From NCBI GenBank assembly GCA_018266255.1, contig JAFEAT010000019.1, forward strand, positions 62,001-126,000: 64,000 bases of DNA, written 5' to 3'. Below are positions 33,435 to 42,904 of this stretch, piece by piece (within the stretch, counting starts at the first letter, position 1; each line of letters starts with the position of its first letter). Source of the DNA: Cyanobacteria bacterium SZAS-4 (GTDB lineage Bacteria; Cyanobacteriota; Vampirovibrionia; Obscuribacterales; Obscuribacteraceae). The position numbers were made by a program, and so were the translations under genes. The notes under the pieces were generated by a model that was not told the origin of the DNA, did no database searches, and worked only from the letters and a program-made list of their open reading frames with translations.

Positions 33435-36400
33435 TTACTGCGCAACTAGCTGAGTGATACTGCGCATTAATGGAATTAGCGTGTCGGTGTCTTTGCCATC
33501 ACTGACTGTGACGAGCAACCCACCACCGAAGTCAGCTATGACTACATAGCCTTTCGGTGTGCGCGATACGATTTGATGGACGCGGTCTTGGCCCATCTTT
33601 TTAATAACCATTTCGGTGCTCATGTAGAGACCCAGTGCCCATACGCCCATCGACTCAGCATCGATGTCTGGCGGCATCGTGTTGGCGATCAGAAGACCGT
33701 CGTGACCGACGATGACCGAACCGATAACTGTCTCTTGCGTGCCGATGTGTTGCAACAGTGTCTGCAACTCTTGAGCCGCTTCCATGGTCAAAATGCGCAT
33801 CTTCGTTTCGGACAAATCTGAGCCAGTCAGTTTGCCGATTTTTTCTAAGTCTTTCTGATCGAGCAAGAACTTACCGATCGATGCGATACGTCCTGAACCT
33901 GCGTCAGCTGCAGTGTCGGTGCGAGAATCGAGTCGGCCAACACCAGCGATTTTTGGTGGTGGCACGTTCTGCGCGACTTCTGCAAATTCTTTTACTGCTT
34001 CGTTCACGTTGAATTGCGGAGCCGCAGCTACCTGAGGTGGCTGCGGTGCAGCATTGTCAGCAAAGATTTTGTCGATCATGCTGTCATCGATTGAAAACAG
34101 TCCACCTTGTTGTGGTGGTTGTTGCATCGACGGAGGAGCTGGCGGCTGTTGCCCCCAGGCTGGTTGAGCTTGTGGTTGCTGAGGCGGTGGCGCTGGTTGA
34201 GCCGGAGGAGCACTCAATGGAGCAAATGGGTTTGGCATCGAAGGAGCCATCTGCGGTGCTGGTCTGCTGAACGGATTGGCTGGCGGTGCAGGTGGTTGTT
34301 GTGCCATCACAGGTGGTGATTGGAAAACAGGAGCGGCTGCTTGCTGCGGTTGACCTGCCTGATTAGACGGGGTCGCTTGCTCGTTCACGCCTAAATTCTT
34401 GCTGAACAGTTCGTCCATTGCTGAATCGTCCAGATCGAACAGTCCGTTCTTTTGTGACGGTTGCGCGACCGCTGCTGCAACTGGAACTGGTTCTGGTTGA
34501 GCAAAAGGCGAAGCCATAGGCTGTGGTGGTGCCATCGTCTGTGGTGCGGCACCGGGCATGGCAAACGGAGAAGGATTGCGACGATCCATTCCTGGCATTG
34601 GTGGCGGCTCAGCCGGAGCGGCTGAGCGAGGCGTAATTGCTGAAATCTTCGGTCCACCAGCGTCAGCAGCCGCGGCTGGTTGAGCGCCGAATGGTTGCGG
34701 TGGTGCACCAAAACTTGGTTGAGTCGGGGCGCCGAAACTTGGTTGAGCCGGTGCACCACCACCATTTTCGCCAGGGTTCCATCGAGGAGCTGTGAAAGCT
34801 GGAGCAGGCGCTTGCTGAACTGGAGCGGCTGCGGCGGCGGCTGCGGCACCAGCATCGCTGACGCCCAGGTTTTCGCTGAACAATCTATCTATTGCATTAT
34901 CGTCCAGGTTTTGGAACAGTCCACCCGATGGAGCTGGCGCCCCAGGCTGTGCTGCCGGCGCTGCAGCAACTGCTGGCTGTGGCACGGGAACTGGCATTGG
35001 TTGGGATGGGTTCGCCATCGGATTGCCCATTGGGCTCTGTCCCATCGGGCTGTCCCAACCACTTGCTGCTGGAGCTTGCTGTGGCTGCGGTAGTTGTTGC
35101 GGTAATGCAAACGGGTTAGGTGGAGGGGTTAATGCTGCAGGTGGAGAATCCCATGGATTTGCTCCTACCGGCTGTGGTGCTTGTGGTTGTACCGGTAGCG
35201 GTTGAGGTGGTGCACCCCATCCACCAGCGCCGTTGCCAGACATCGCCGGCGGTGCTGCGGGTTCTGGAGCTTGTCCCCAGGGTGAAGCTGCTTGTTGTGG
35301 TGCTGCAGCTGCGGCGGCCGCCGCTGCTTGCTGTTGCTGACGTTCTTGAATTGATACGTCCCACTGGCTCGATGGTTGCGCTTGCGCTGGCGCTGGCGCT
35401 TCCGCGTTGTTATTTAGCACATTTCCGAGTCGATCCATGATCGAATCGACAGGCACTGATGCTCCCGGTTGACCTGGCATAGGAGCCATGGGCTGCACTG
35501 GTTGCGGTGGAGTTGGTTGTGAGAAGGACGGCGCAGAAGGCATGTCCCAGGCGCCTGAGACTTTAGGCTGTTCCATCGGCTGCGGTGGCGCGGGCGGTTC
35601 ACCCCACGAGCCGCCCAGACCAGTCGGAGCTGCTGGAGTCGGCTGTGGCGCTGGGCTGTCCCACGAACCGGAAACTTTGGGTTCGGCTGGAATAGCAGTT
35701 AATTGATCCGGTGCCTCGTAGACAGGGAAGTTCCATCCGCTCTTGGTCGGAGCAGGGCTGTCAGACGGCAGCAGCGGTTCTTGAGGTTTGACTGGCTGTG
35801 GTTGTGGTGTCGCCATTGGTGCAGCAGCGGCAGCTTGTGCTTGACCAAAAGCTGGTTGAGCGAAAGGTGATGGGGGCGTAACAGGTGCCTGCGGAAGGTT
35901 CGGACTGCTGTTGTTTCCTTGCTTCATGCGCTCTTGAATAGGGATATCCCAGCGACTCTGTTCGTCTTGCTGAGGCGCGAATGATTGTTGGTTTGGTGCA
36001 CCTGCAGCCGGTTGTGCTTCTCCACCTCTAGCTTGTGCAGGTGCGCTGCTCAATGCTTCGCCGCTCGGCGCAAATGCTCTCCAGGTGCCGGTTTCGACTT
36101 GCTCTGCTTCAAGCGACCAGGCTTGCTGTCTGCCTTTACCTAGTGCTGCAGCCTGTGAACTCGTTTGCTGCGGTTCAGGCACCGCTTGTGGTGCTTGTTG
36201 TGCGCCTTGCGACCAGTCGTTGCTGTCGCCCCAGGCTGGTTGAGAGGCATCGGCGCTGGGTTGATCCCAACTGCCGCCAGGCATCGCAGCTGGTTGGTTC
36301 CAGCTACCTTGACCAGTAGGTGAGCCTCCGCTCCAACTATCAGTCGGAGCTCCCGCAGGTTCGCCCCAATCTCCTGTCGGTGCTCCACCGCCGCCGAATG

Positions 36401-38033
36401 GGTCGGCTGATTGAGCTTGCTGTCCGGCTGGTTGACCCCACTGATTGCCAGCTCCAGCAGGAATTTGATTTTCAGGTGAAGAATTCGTGCCCCAAGCATT
36501 TTGCGATGTCGCTGATCCCCAGCTGTCGGTGCTCGAACTGCCCCACGGATCAGCGGCTCCACCTTGTGGTGCTGCCGGAGCCGAAGGCGCTGCGCCCCAC
36601 GGTGAGCTGGCATCAGCGGCGGTGCCTGGTGCTTGTGCTTGCTGCGGGAATCCAGGCGCGCCACCAGGTTGTGGTGCACCACTAGGACCACCAGGTTGAC
36701 CTGGCATCGATGGCAAGCCGAGCTCACCGAGCTTGATCATGCCTGTTTCCATTACACCAGAGCCAAACTGTGCCTGTGCTTGTTGAGCAGAAAGTGATTT
36801 TTGAGCTGGACTTGGACCAGGGTTTGGAGTGCCGCCCCAACTATTAGAAGGTGCGGCAGTCGCTGCTGGTTCATCCCACGCTCCGCCTGCTGGCGGTGGA
36901 CCCCAATCGGAGTCGCCTTCACCGGCGCTAGCACCCTTCGGAGCTGATGCGTCATTCCAACCGCCCCAAGAATCTGCAGACGGTGCTTGCATATTAGGAT
37001 TAGAAGTGGCTTGCCCTGGTGCAGCGAAAGGATCGATGCTGCCACCACGCGCTTGTGGTGCCATCTGCTGCGCGCCTTGTTGATTGGCATTGGCGTCAAA
37101 ATTCCAGTCATCGCGCGACATCGATTGAGCCGCAGCAGCGCCCTGCTGCCCGCCCCAGTTGTTCCCACTTTCAATCGGGGATGGCTTGCCCCATGACCCA
37201 AGAACTGTCTGACCTTCTGGCTGTCCACCACCGCTAATCTGCGCCGGTTGAGGTCTGTTGCCGGGAATGTTTGGAGGCGATGCCATGTTTGCCGGAGCGC
37301 GGCTTGGCGAGCTTGCTGGGCTGCCCCAACTGTCATCGACAGCGGCTGGTTGTGGTGGCACAGGTGGTGCCATTGCCATTTCTTCTTCTTCGGCTTCAGC
37401 CGGTTTTTCTGAAATCTTGCGACGAATCGATTCGGCTAATGTGAGCGGCTGGTCGTCAGTGAGACTGCCTCCTGCTGGGGCGGCGAAACCTAACTTCTCA
37501 CCCAGTGAGCGGGTCGTCGATTGAGCTTCGCGGTTTTCAACTGGACCCTTAGCTAAAGCGCGCAACCGGTTGGAAGTGCCGCTGTGATCTTCGTCTTTCT
37601 GCTTGCCGGTTGGCATAGCCATTTCTTTGCGGGGCGCATCCATGCCCATCCCGGAGCCGTCGGCTCCTGCTTGTGCGCCGCGATTGACGTGAGGAAACTT
37701 TGTTTGGCTGCCTCTGTCACCGCCTCGATCGATTGAAGTCGGTAATTCCTTCTCTTTTTTAGCGAACAGTTTAGTGATGAAGCTGAAAGGAGAACTTTTC
37801 GGCTGGGGCAATCCTTCCATGATGTTTCGAGCTAATGCTTCAGGTGGGCTGGGTGACATTTCGTCTGGCAACGGCACTTCTTCTGCTGCCATGATCACTT
37901 GCTGCAATTGATGATGAAACTTGGCGCAGGATTCGCACGATTCCAGATGAGCACCGACCATGCGCTCGTCTTGCGGCGCAATGTCCATGTCAAATCTTTG
38001 TTGGATGAGGAATCGAAAACGACTGCAATTCAT
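33435..38033 (-). CDS. Giant zinc-finger / disordered / Roadblock-LC7 protein
   Basis: 1532 residues. Residues 1-40 form an anti-sigma zinc finger (C3, H29, C33, C36). Residues about 45-190 are soluble and charged. About 190-1380 is low-complexity Pro/Gln/Ala/Gly sequence studded with Trp-Asp/Gly-x-Pro motifs such as SGSWDSPAPQP and GGSWGEPPAPP, WDxxIQER twice, and three GLFxxDDxxxDxLFxxN motifs. The C-terminal 145 residues (1386-1532) are a Roadblock/LC7 fold (SVIVGHDGLLIANTMPPDID, GYVVIADFGGGLLVTVSDGK). Roadblock proteins regulate small GTPases. No membrane segment. Co-transcribed after the sigma-like gene, 21 bases apart. See findings. Confidence 0.82.
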   Translation of the reverse strand: MNCSRFRFLIQQRFDMDIAPQDERMVGAHLESCESCAKFHHQLQQVIMAAEEVPLPDEMSPSPPEALARNIMEGLPQPKSSPFSFITKLFAKKEKELPTSIDRGGDRGSQTKFPHVNRGAQAGADGSGMGMDAPRKEMAMPTGKQKDEDHSGTSNRLRALAKGPVENREAQSTTRSLGEKLGFAAPAGGSLTDDQPLTLAESIRRKISEKPAEAEEEEMAMAPPVPPQPAAVDDSWGSPASSPSRAPANMASPPNIPGNRPQPAQISGGGQPEGQTVLGSWGKPSPIESGNNWGGQQGAAAAQSMSRDDWNFDANANQQGAQQMAPQARGGSIDPFAAPGQATSNPNMQAPSADSWGGWNDASAPKGASAGEGDSDWGPPPAGGAWDEPAATAAPSNSWGGTPNPGPSPAQKSLSAQQAQAQFGSGVMETGMIKLGELGLPSMPGQPGGPSGAPQPGGAPGFPQQAQAPGTAADASSPWGAAPSAPAAPQGGAADPWGSSSTDSWGSATSQNAWGTNSSPENQIPAGAGNQWGQPAGQQAQSADPFGGGGAPTGDWGEPAGAPTDSWSGGSPTGQGSWNQPAAMPGGSWDQPSADASQPAWGDSNDWSQGAQQAPQAVPEPQQTSSQAAALGKGRQQAWSLEAEQVETGTWRAFAPSGEALSSAPAQARGGEAQPAAGAPNQQSFAPQQDEQSRWDIPIQERMKQGNNSSPNLPQAPVTPPSPFAQPAFGQAQAAAAAPMATPQPQPVKPQEPLLPSDSPAPTKSGWNFPVYEAPDQLTAIPAEPKVSGSWDSPAPQPTPAAPTGLGGSWGEPPAPPQPMEQPKVSGAWDMPSAPSFSQPTPPQPVQPMAPMPGQPGASVPVDSIMDRLGNVLNNNAEAPAPAQAQPSSQWDVSIQERQQQQAAAAAAAAAPQQAASPWGQAPEPAAPPAMSGNGAGGWGAPPQPLPVQPQAPQPVGANPWDSPPAALTPPPNPFALPQQLPQPQQAPAASGWDSPMGQSPMGNPMANPSQPMPVPVPQPAVAAAPAAQPGAPAPSGGLFQNLDDNAIDRLFSENLGVSDAGAAAAAAAAPVQQAPAPAFTAPRWNPGENGGGAPAQPSFGAPTQPSFGAPPQPFGAQPAAAADAGGPKISAITPRSAAPAEPPPMPGMDRRNPSPFAMPGAAPQTMAPPQPMASPFAQPEPVPVAAAVAQPSQKNGLFDLDDSAMDELFSKNLGVNEQATPSNQAGQPQQAAAPVFQSPPVMAQQPPAPPANPFSRPAPQMAPSMPNPFAPLSAPPAQPAPPPQQPQAQPAWGQQPPAPPSMQQPPQQGGLFSIDDSMIDKIFADNAAPQPPQVAAAPQFNVNEAVKEFAEVAQNVPPPKIAGVGRLDSRTDTAADAGSGRIASIGKFLLDQKDLEKIGKLTGSDLSETKMRILTMEAAQELQTLLQHIGTQETVIGSVIVGHDGLLIANTMPPDIDAESMGVWALGLYMSTEMVIKKMGQDRVHQIVSRTPKGYVVIADFGGGLLVTVSDGKDTDTLIPLMRSITQLVAQ

Positions 38034-38054
38034 TTGTTTACCGGACTCTCTGGG

Positions 38055-38627
38055 TTAGCCTCGACCTAAGCACTTTACGATCTGAACTCGTGCCCGGAAT
38101 AACCAAGCCATCACGTTTTCAGGGGTTTGATTGAGAACAGCGCCGATCTGGTCATAGTTTAGTTGGAAGTTGTGGCGCAGTAGAAAAACCTTTTGTTGTT
38201 CTTCAGGAAGTGCATTTAGACAACGTTTCACGCGTTGCACCCCGAGAATGATCGTTGTTTCCCAATCCATTTGAGCAGAGCCGTCGGCGCTTGGGTCAGT
38301 ACGAGGGTTGGTGTTGTTTGGCGTGCTGTATTGCGAATGGTATTCGGCACAAGCATCAACGATGAATTGTGAGAGCCAGTCCCAGATCGCCATCGAAACT
38401 TGTTTGGGATTGAGTTGTTTGAGAGCACCAAATGCGTTCTGGAACGCCATGATAGTTAGCTCGTTGGCATGATTTGGGTCGCCGGTTGCCATGTACGCGA
38501 TTGCGTAGAACCGGTCTTGATACATCCAGACGAAGTCATTGCGCTTAGAGGTGTCACCCTTTTTCAGGTCGACAAGAACAGTCGAAGCTGACTGCTGGTA
38601 ATTGTTTCGGGTGGGGAGGATAGCCAT
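38055..38627 (-). CDS. Divergent ECF-like sigma factor (degenerate region 2)
   Basis: 190 residues. Region 2 is recognisable (FVWMYQDRFYAIAYMATGDP), but the usual DLxQE core is replaced by NELTIMAFQNAF. The helix analogous to region 2.4 reads WDWLSQFIVDACAEYHSQ. Region 4 is better preserved: LNALPEEQQKVFLLRHNFQL, then YDQIGAVLNQTPENVMAWLF, a normal helix-turn-helix. The gene is first in an operon with the giant zinc-finger protein, whose N-terminal ZAS domain is the expected partner. Promoter recognition may be altered. No strong ribosome-binding site precedes the ATG at 38627. Confidence 0.78.
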   Translation of the reverse strand: MAILPTRNNYQQSASTVLVDLKKGDTSKRNDFVWMYQDRFYAIAYMATGDPNHANELTIMAFQNAFGALKQLNPKQVSMAIWDWLSQFIVDACAEYHSQYSTPNNTNPRTDPSADGSAQMDWETTIILGVQRVKRCLNALPEEQQKVFLLRHNFQLNYDQIGAVLNQTPENVMAWLFRARVQIVKCLGRG

Positions 38628-38988
38628 TGGTTACGAATAAGTCCTTTCGATGTGAATCGAAATGCAGAAAAAACACCCTATCTTGGTTCTACCCACTGGT
38701 CATAGGTTGTGCGCAGCACAACCGAAAAAAAAGCAGATCTAATTCCCTGTACCGCAACTTGCCTTTCAAATTTACGTCGAGCAGTAAAACCGCACGAGGT
38801 TTCGAACAAGCCACAAACCGCCAAGACGCCTATCTTTCAGTTTACATGATTTAGGGCTAATCAGCTGAGCCAACTGGGTTTTGAATGTCTTTTTTGCCTC
38901 CATATTTTTACCGGACAAGCGCATTTGACCGTAACATAGATGTACCACGATCTTCCGATTGCTAAAGGCATCATCAATAATAATAACT
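38628..38988. promoter_or_regulatory. Divergent regulatory region with two perfect palindromes
   Basis: 361 bases upstream of the sigma-like gene. Perfect palindromes lie at 38645-38662 (TTTCGAT, GTGA, ATCGAAA) and 38705-38723 (GGTTGTGC, GCA, GCACAACC). They are 18-36 and 78-96 bases upstream of the minus-strand start, where an operator or leader hairpin would sit. No gene-like frame is convincing in this gap. Confidence 0.5.
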
Positions 38989-39726
38989 ATGCCCAATTCA
39001 GCCACTTACAAGCTATCAATCACTACCGAAAATTCTTCCAGCCACACCTTGAACTCTGTGGTCATGCAGCCCAGAGTCAGCACCCCGATTGACTTACAGG
39101 CTGCTACGTCAAATATCAAGGTGGAATCTGATAGCGATTGTCCGCCCATGCTGCAGACCGTCGTTCGGTACATCTTCACTGAGTTCTTTTCGCTCGCTCA
39201 TCGAACGGGTTTGTACAACCGGCAAAAGCTGCTCTGGGAGTCTATTGCGCGCATTAATGACGTGGCTGTGCATCGCTTGCAACAAGGTCTGTTTTCCAAG
39301 ACAAACTTGCCTTACTACGACTTACATTTTCAGGACAGTAAGGGTCGTCCGCTCTTGCTAGCTTGTGTCGCAGAGCCGGAAGCGGTGATGGGCGCAGACG
39401 CAGATGGCGAGCGCAAAATGAAAGATGCAGTTAAAGCCCTGCAACAGCGAGCCGAGAAGTTGCGTAGCAAAGGCGGAACATTGTCAGGAGTATTTTTGGT
39501 TTATCCAAAGCCGTTTCCTGAGAATGTTTTAAAGATTGTCGAAGACCTAACCGGAGCCTCAGATCCAGTTGGAAAGTTCGAGTCGATTTTGCCCGAACCA
39601 CTTTTGATACCAATCGATCTTCTTGAGGTCAATTTGGAACAACTGGAAAGTAGTGCTGAAATCAACATGGATGCAATGCGCCTTGTGCATCCAGACCTGG
39701 TTGTGAAGGGAAGAGCCAAGTCCTAA
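38989..39726 (+). CDS. Hypothetical protein
   Basis: 245 residues from the ATG at 38989. A TTG at 38959 is in frame, and neither has a good ribosome-binding site. The N-terminal 40 residues are Ser/Thr-rich (KLSITTENSSSHTLNSVVMQ). The rest looks like a folded alpha/beta domain: LQTVVRYIFTEFFSLAHRTG, LPYYDLHFQDSKGRPLLLAC, SGVFLVYPKPFPENVLKIVE, LLIPIDLLEVNLEQLESSAE. The strand pattern resembles a restriction-endonuclease-like or DUF4263-type core, but key acidic-Lys residues are not clear, so I do not assign it. A family A repeat follows. Confidence 0.6.
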   Translation: MPNSATYKLSITTENSSSHTLNSVVMQPRVSTPIDLQAATSNIKVESDSDCPPMLQTVVRYIFTEFFSLAHRTGLYNRQKLLWESIARINDVAVHRLQQGLFSKTNLPYYDLHFQDSKGRPLLLACVAEPEAVMGADADGERKMKDAVKALQQRAEKLRSKGGTLSGVFLVYPKPFPENVLKIVEDLTGASDPVGKFESILPEPLLIPIDLLEVNLEQLESSAEINMDAMRLVHPDLVVKGRAKS

Positions 39727-39740
39727 CGAGCATGTCGCCG

Positions 39741-39778
39741 TTTTCCAAAACAACTGGGGCGCCGGTTTCCAAACCGGC
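39741..39778. repeat. Extragenic palindromic repeat, family A
   Basis: The perfect palindrome GCCGGTTT-CC-AAACCGGC (39761-39778) is preceded by CCAAAACAACTGGGGC, matching the copy at 33347-33380. It lies between convergent genes. Confidence 0.65.
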
Positions 39779-39800
39779 TCAACCAATCAACTAATGATTT

Positions 39801-41348
39801 CTAAAGCGGGATATTCCCATGCTTACGAGCCGGTCGCTCAACCCGCTTGTTCTGCTGAACTTGCAAAGCAGCGATGAGCACTTTGCGTGTCTCAGTTGGC
39901 AAGATGACGTCGTCGACATAGCCGAGTTCTGCGGACACATACGGATTGGCGAATTGCTCTTTGTATTCCTCGACCAGCTTCTTCGCTTTATCAGTCTGAT
40001 CGCCTTCTAATTCCTTTCTATATAAGAGATTGACGGCGCCTTGTGCTCCCATGACTGCAATTTCAGCCGTCGGCCAGGCAAAGTTGAAGTCGCCGCCGAC
40101 ATTTTTCGATCCCATAACATCGAAGGCACCACCGTAAGCTTTGCGCGTAATCACAGTCAGCTTCGGAACAGTGGCTTCGCAGTAGGCGTAAAGCAACTTG
40201 GCGCCATGTCTGATGATGCCGTTGTGCTCTTGCTTCGTGCCGGGCAAATAGCCAGGTACATCCACGAAGGTGATTACTGGAATGTTGAAAGCATCGCAGA
40301 AGCGCACAAACCGAGCGCCTTTAACGGAAGCGTCGATGTCGAGTGTGCCTGCCAATGACTGAGGTTGATTGGCAACGACACCGACCGAGTGTCCGTTCAA
40401 TCGACAGAACCCTGTGAGCAAATTGGTGGCGAACATCGGTGCGATTTCGAAAAAATCACCGTTGTCGAAGATTCGTTGAATCACCTGGTGCATATCGTAA
40501 GGTTTAGATGGATCCGATGGCACGAGCGCATCTAATTCGGCTGCATTTGCCGGCTCGAATGCATCGTCGGCCGATGTTGGAGCTGGTTCCAAATTGTTGC
40601 TCGGTAGGTACGACAGCAACTTTCTCGTCAGCCAGAACGAGTCTTCTTCATCGTTTGCCAGAAGCTGAGCCACTCCGCTCTTTTGGTTGTGAACACGAGC
40701 ACCACCGAGATCTTCGAAGCTCACTTCTTCACCAGTTACGGTGCGCACGATTTCGGGTCCGGTAATGAACATGTAACTTTGATCTGCCACCATGATTGTA
40801 AAATCAGTTACGGCAGGGCTGTACACTGCGCCACCCGCGCACGGTCCGTAGATCACAGAAATCTGCGGTATCACACCAGAACAGTTGACGTTGCGATAGA
40901 AGATATCTGCGTAACCTGCAAGCGATGCAACACCTTCCTGGATGCGCGCGCCACCACTTTCATTCAAGCCAATAACGGGGCAGCCTGCCTGCTTGGCCAG
41001 GTCCATTACTTTGCAAACTTTCTTGGCGAAGACTTCGCCGAGTGCGCCACCAAGGAAGGTGCCGTCGTGTGCGAACAGATAGACCGGACGGCCATCGATC
41101 GTTGCTTGCCCTGTCACCACGCCATCTCCCACAACCTTCTTCTTTTCCATGCCGAAGTTGGTGCAGTTATGCAGCGCGTATCTGTCTAATTCTAAAAAGG
41201 AGCCTGGATCGACGAGAGCTTCAATGCGCTCGCGAGCCATCATAAATCCCTTCTCTTCCCGCTTCTTCTTCACCGCAGGATCTACCGCTAAACTCTTGTT
41301 TCTTCTTTCAATCAGTTGAGCGTTGGGATCTAATTTGGTTTTCTCCAT
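39801..41348 (-). CDS. Acyl-CoA carboxyltransferase beta subunit (propionyl-CoA carboxylase type)
   Basis: 515 residues from the ATG at 41348, with AAGGA upstream. The frame extends to 41417 but only this start is supported. The crotonase-fold carboxyltransferase halves are present: HDGTFLGGALGEVFAKKVCK, GLNESGGARIQEGVASLAGY and GPCAGGAVYSPAVTDFTIMV in the N-terminal half, and FVDVPGYLPGTKQEHNGIIR, KAYGGAFDVMGSKNVGGDFN in the C-terminal half. These form the PccB/MmdA family, which moves carboxyl from biotin to propionyl-CoA or the reverse. A B12-binding mutase subunit at 61558 would be the next step for methylmalonyl-CoA. No biotin carboxylase is visible here. Second gene of the mgtE operon (11-base gap). 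Confidence 0.92.
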   Translation of the reverse strand: MEKTKLDPNAQLIERRNKSLAVDPAVKKKREEKGFMMARERIEALVDPGSFLELDRYALHNCTNFGMEKKKVVGDGVVTGQATIDGRPVYLFAHDGTFLGGALGEVFAKKVCKVMDLAKQAGCPVIGLNESGGARIQEGVASLAGYADIFYRNVNCSGVIPQISVIYGPCAGGAVYSPAVTDFTIMVADQSYMFITGPEIVRTVTGEEVSFEDLGGARVHNQKSGVAQLLANDEEDSFWLTRKLLSYLPSNNLEPAPTSADDAFEPANAAELDALVPSDPSKPYDMHQVIQRIFDNGDFFEIAPMFATNLLTGFCRLNGHSVGVVANQPQSLAGTLDIDASVKGARFVRFCDAFNIPVITFVDVPGYLPGTKQEHNGIIRHGAKLLYAYCEATVPKLTVITRKAYGGAFDVMGSKNVGGDFNFAWPTAEIAVMGAQGAVNLLYRKELEGDQTDKAKKLVEEYKEQFANPYVSAELGYVDDVILPTETRKVLIAALQVQQNKRVERPARKHGNIPL

Positions 41349-41359
41349 TTCCTTTTTCC

Positions 41360-42736
41360 TTAGAGCAGTGCGTTTAAACAGGTGTGGACAATCGAAAGAT
41401 AGATGGTCATTGTGCATACATCGAGAATGCTGGTGATGAACGGTCCGCTCGCGTGTGCAGGTTCAACTCCCAATTTCTCGAACAAGAATGGCATTGATGC
41501 ACCGATCACTACACCTACGGTCATAGTGACGAAGAGCGAAATTCCAACAACTAGACCGAGATTATGTTGATCTTGATTGAATAGTGAACCGACAATTCCA
41601 GTCACAAGTCCACACGTTAAACCCAGCATCATGCCGACTTTGGCTTCGTGGAAAACGTTGCGACGGAAAACTTTCCAGTTAACCTGGTCGAGACCAGAGC
41701 CTCGCAAAATGATACAAGTGCTCTGTGTTGCCACAGATCCCGTCACCCCGGAGAGCAGTGGCATGAACGATGCTGCTGCAATTGTCTGCCTGATCACGTC
41801 GTCGAAGTGAGTGATTACTGTCGCTGATCCTGATTCAATCAATAGCGTCACAAGTAGCCAGGGCAGCCGAGCCTGGAAGGCGCGACTGACATTGTAAGTG
41901 AGCACTTCGCCTTCTTCTGCACCGGACGGATTGATACCAGACGACTGATAAATGTCTTCGGTCGCTTCTTCTTGCAAAACGTCGATGACGTCGTCAGCGG
42001 TGATGATACCTCGCAATCGTCCCTGAGCGTCGACAACCGGCAAGGTCATAAGGTCATATCGACTCAGCTTTTCAGCAGCATCTTCCTGGTCGGTCGCGGT
42101 GGTTACTTTGATCACGTTGTCGTCCATGCAACCCTCGACGAGAGCTTCAGGATCGGCAGTGAACAATTCTTTCAATGTTACGTGACCGACAAGCATTTCG
42201 CCTTCGTCGACTACGTACACGTCGTAAATTTCTTCTTCCAACAACTCGTACTTTTCGCGCAGGTACGCAAGAGCCTGTTCAACAGTCATCTTCGCGTCGA
42301 GGGCGAGGTAGTCGGTTGACATGATGCCGCCGGCAGAGTCATCTTTGAACGACATCAATTCTTGAATGTCTTCTGCAGCTTCCACGTCAGTCATCTGCAA
42401 AATGATGGCGTTAGCTCGTTCTCGAGGCAATTCTGCAAGCAAGTCTACTGCGTCATCGGGAGACATTTTGGAGATGATCGGAACAACTCCAATTTCGCCA
42501 AGCCCATGCAAAAGATCTCGCTGATCTTCGAGTTCAAGTTCGGATAAAACAGCAGACGCGTTGTCGAGATCGAGCAATCGAAAGCAAGATAGTCTGTGAG
42601 GTGGATCCATCTCTGAAAAGCACTCAGCCAGGTCTGCCGGATGTTGCTCATTGAGCAACATTCGTAACTGTTGACGCTCGCCTTTGTCGACAAGCCTCGT
42701 CAACTCTTCAGGAGCTAGTGCCTGTGCTTCCGTCAT
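41360..42736 (-). CDS. mgtE: Magnesium transporter MgtE
   Basis: A 458-residue inner-membrane Mg2+ channel. The N-domain helices (ADLAECFSEMDPPHRLSCFR, LLAELPRERANAIILQM) precede a pair of CBS domains (about 135-255, ending at GIITADDVIDVLQEEATEDI) that sense cytosolic Mg2+. The C-terminal part has the five-helix pore (SFMPLLSGVTGSVATQS with the conserved ion-binding segment, then GLVVGISLFVTMTVGVVIGA). The canonical length is 440-470. The gene precedes the carboxyltransferase gene by 11 bases, so expression is likely coupled. I saw no clear Mg2+ riboswitch in the 200-base leader. Confidence 0.95.
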   Translation of the reverse strand: MTEAQALAPEELTRLVDKGERQQLRMLLNEQHPADLAECFSEMDPPHRLSCFRLLDLDNASAVLSELELEDQRDLLHGLGEIGVVPIISKMSPDDAVDLLAELPRERANAIILQMTDVEAAEDIQELMSFKDDSAGGIMSTDYLALDAKMTVEQALAYLREKYELLEEEIYDVYVVDEGEMLVGHVTLKELFTADPEALVEGCMDDNVIKVTTATDQEDAAEKLSRYDLMTLPVVDAQGRLRGIITADDVIDVLQEEATEDIYQSSGINPSGAEEGEVLTYNVSRAFQARLPWLLVTLLIESGSATVITHFDDVIRQTIAAASFMPLLSGVTGSVATQSTCIILRGSGLDQVNWKVFRRNVFHEAKVGMMLGLTCGLVTGIVGSLFNQDQHNLGLVVGISLFVTMTVGVVIGASMPFLFEKLGVEPAHASGPFITSILDVCTMTIYLSIVHTCLNALL

Positions 42737-42904
42737 GTGGATTCCCTGATCTGCAAACCGAGGCGCCAGCGCGCATCGCTACCAATGATAACCTTAGCAA
42801 GCCTAAGAAGAGGTTATAAGACCATATCTCTAATATATTTAGATACTTCGCATGTACAGTCGTTGAGACGCAACCTTTCTTGCCTTGCCAAGCACGATCA
42901 CTTA

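Noticed and set aside
33435..38033. Many long frames on the plus strand and in the other minus frames across the giant gene
   Set aside because: They are shadows of Gln/Pro/Ala-rich low-complexity coding, with repetitive His/Gln/Arg or Trp/Cys composition and no starts with binding sites.
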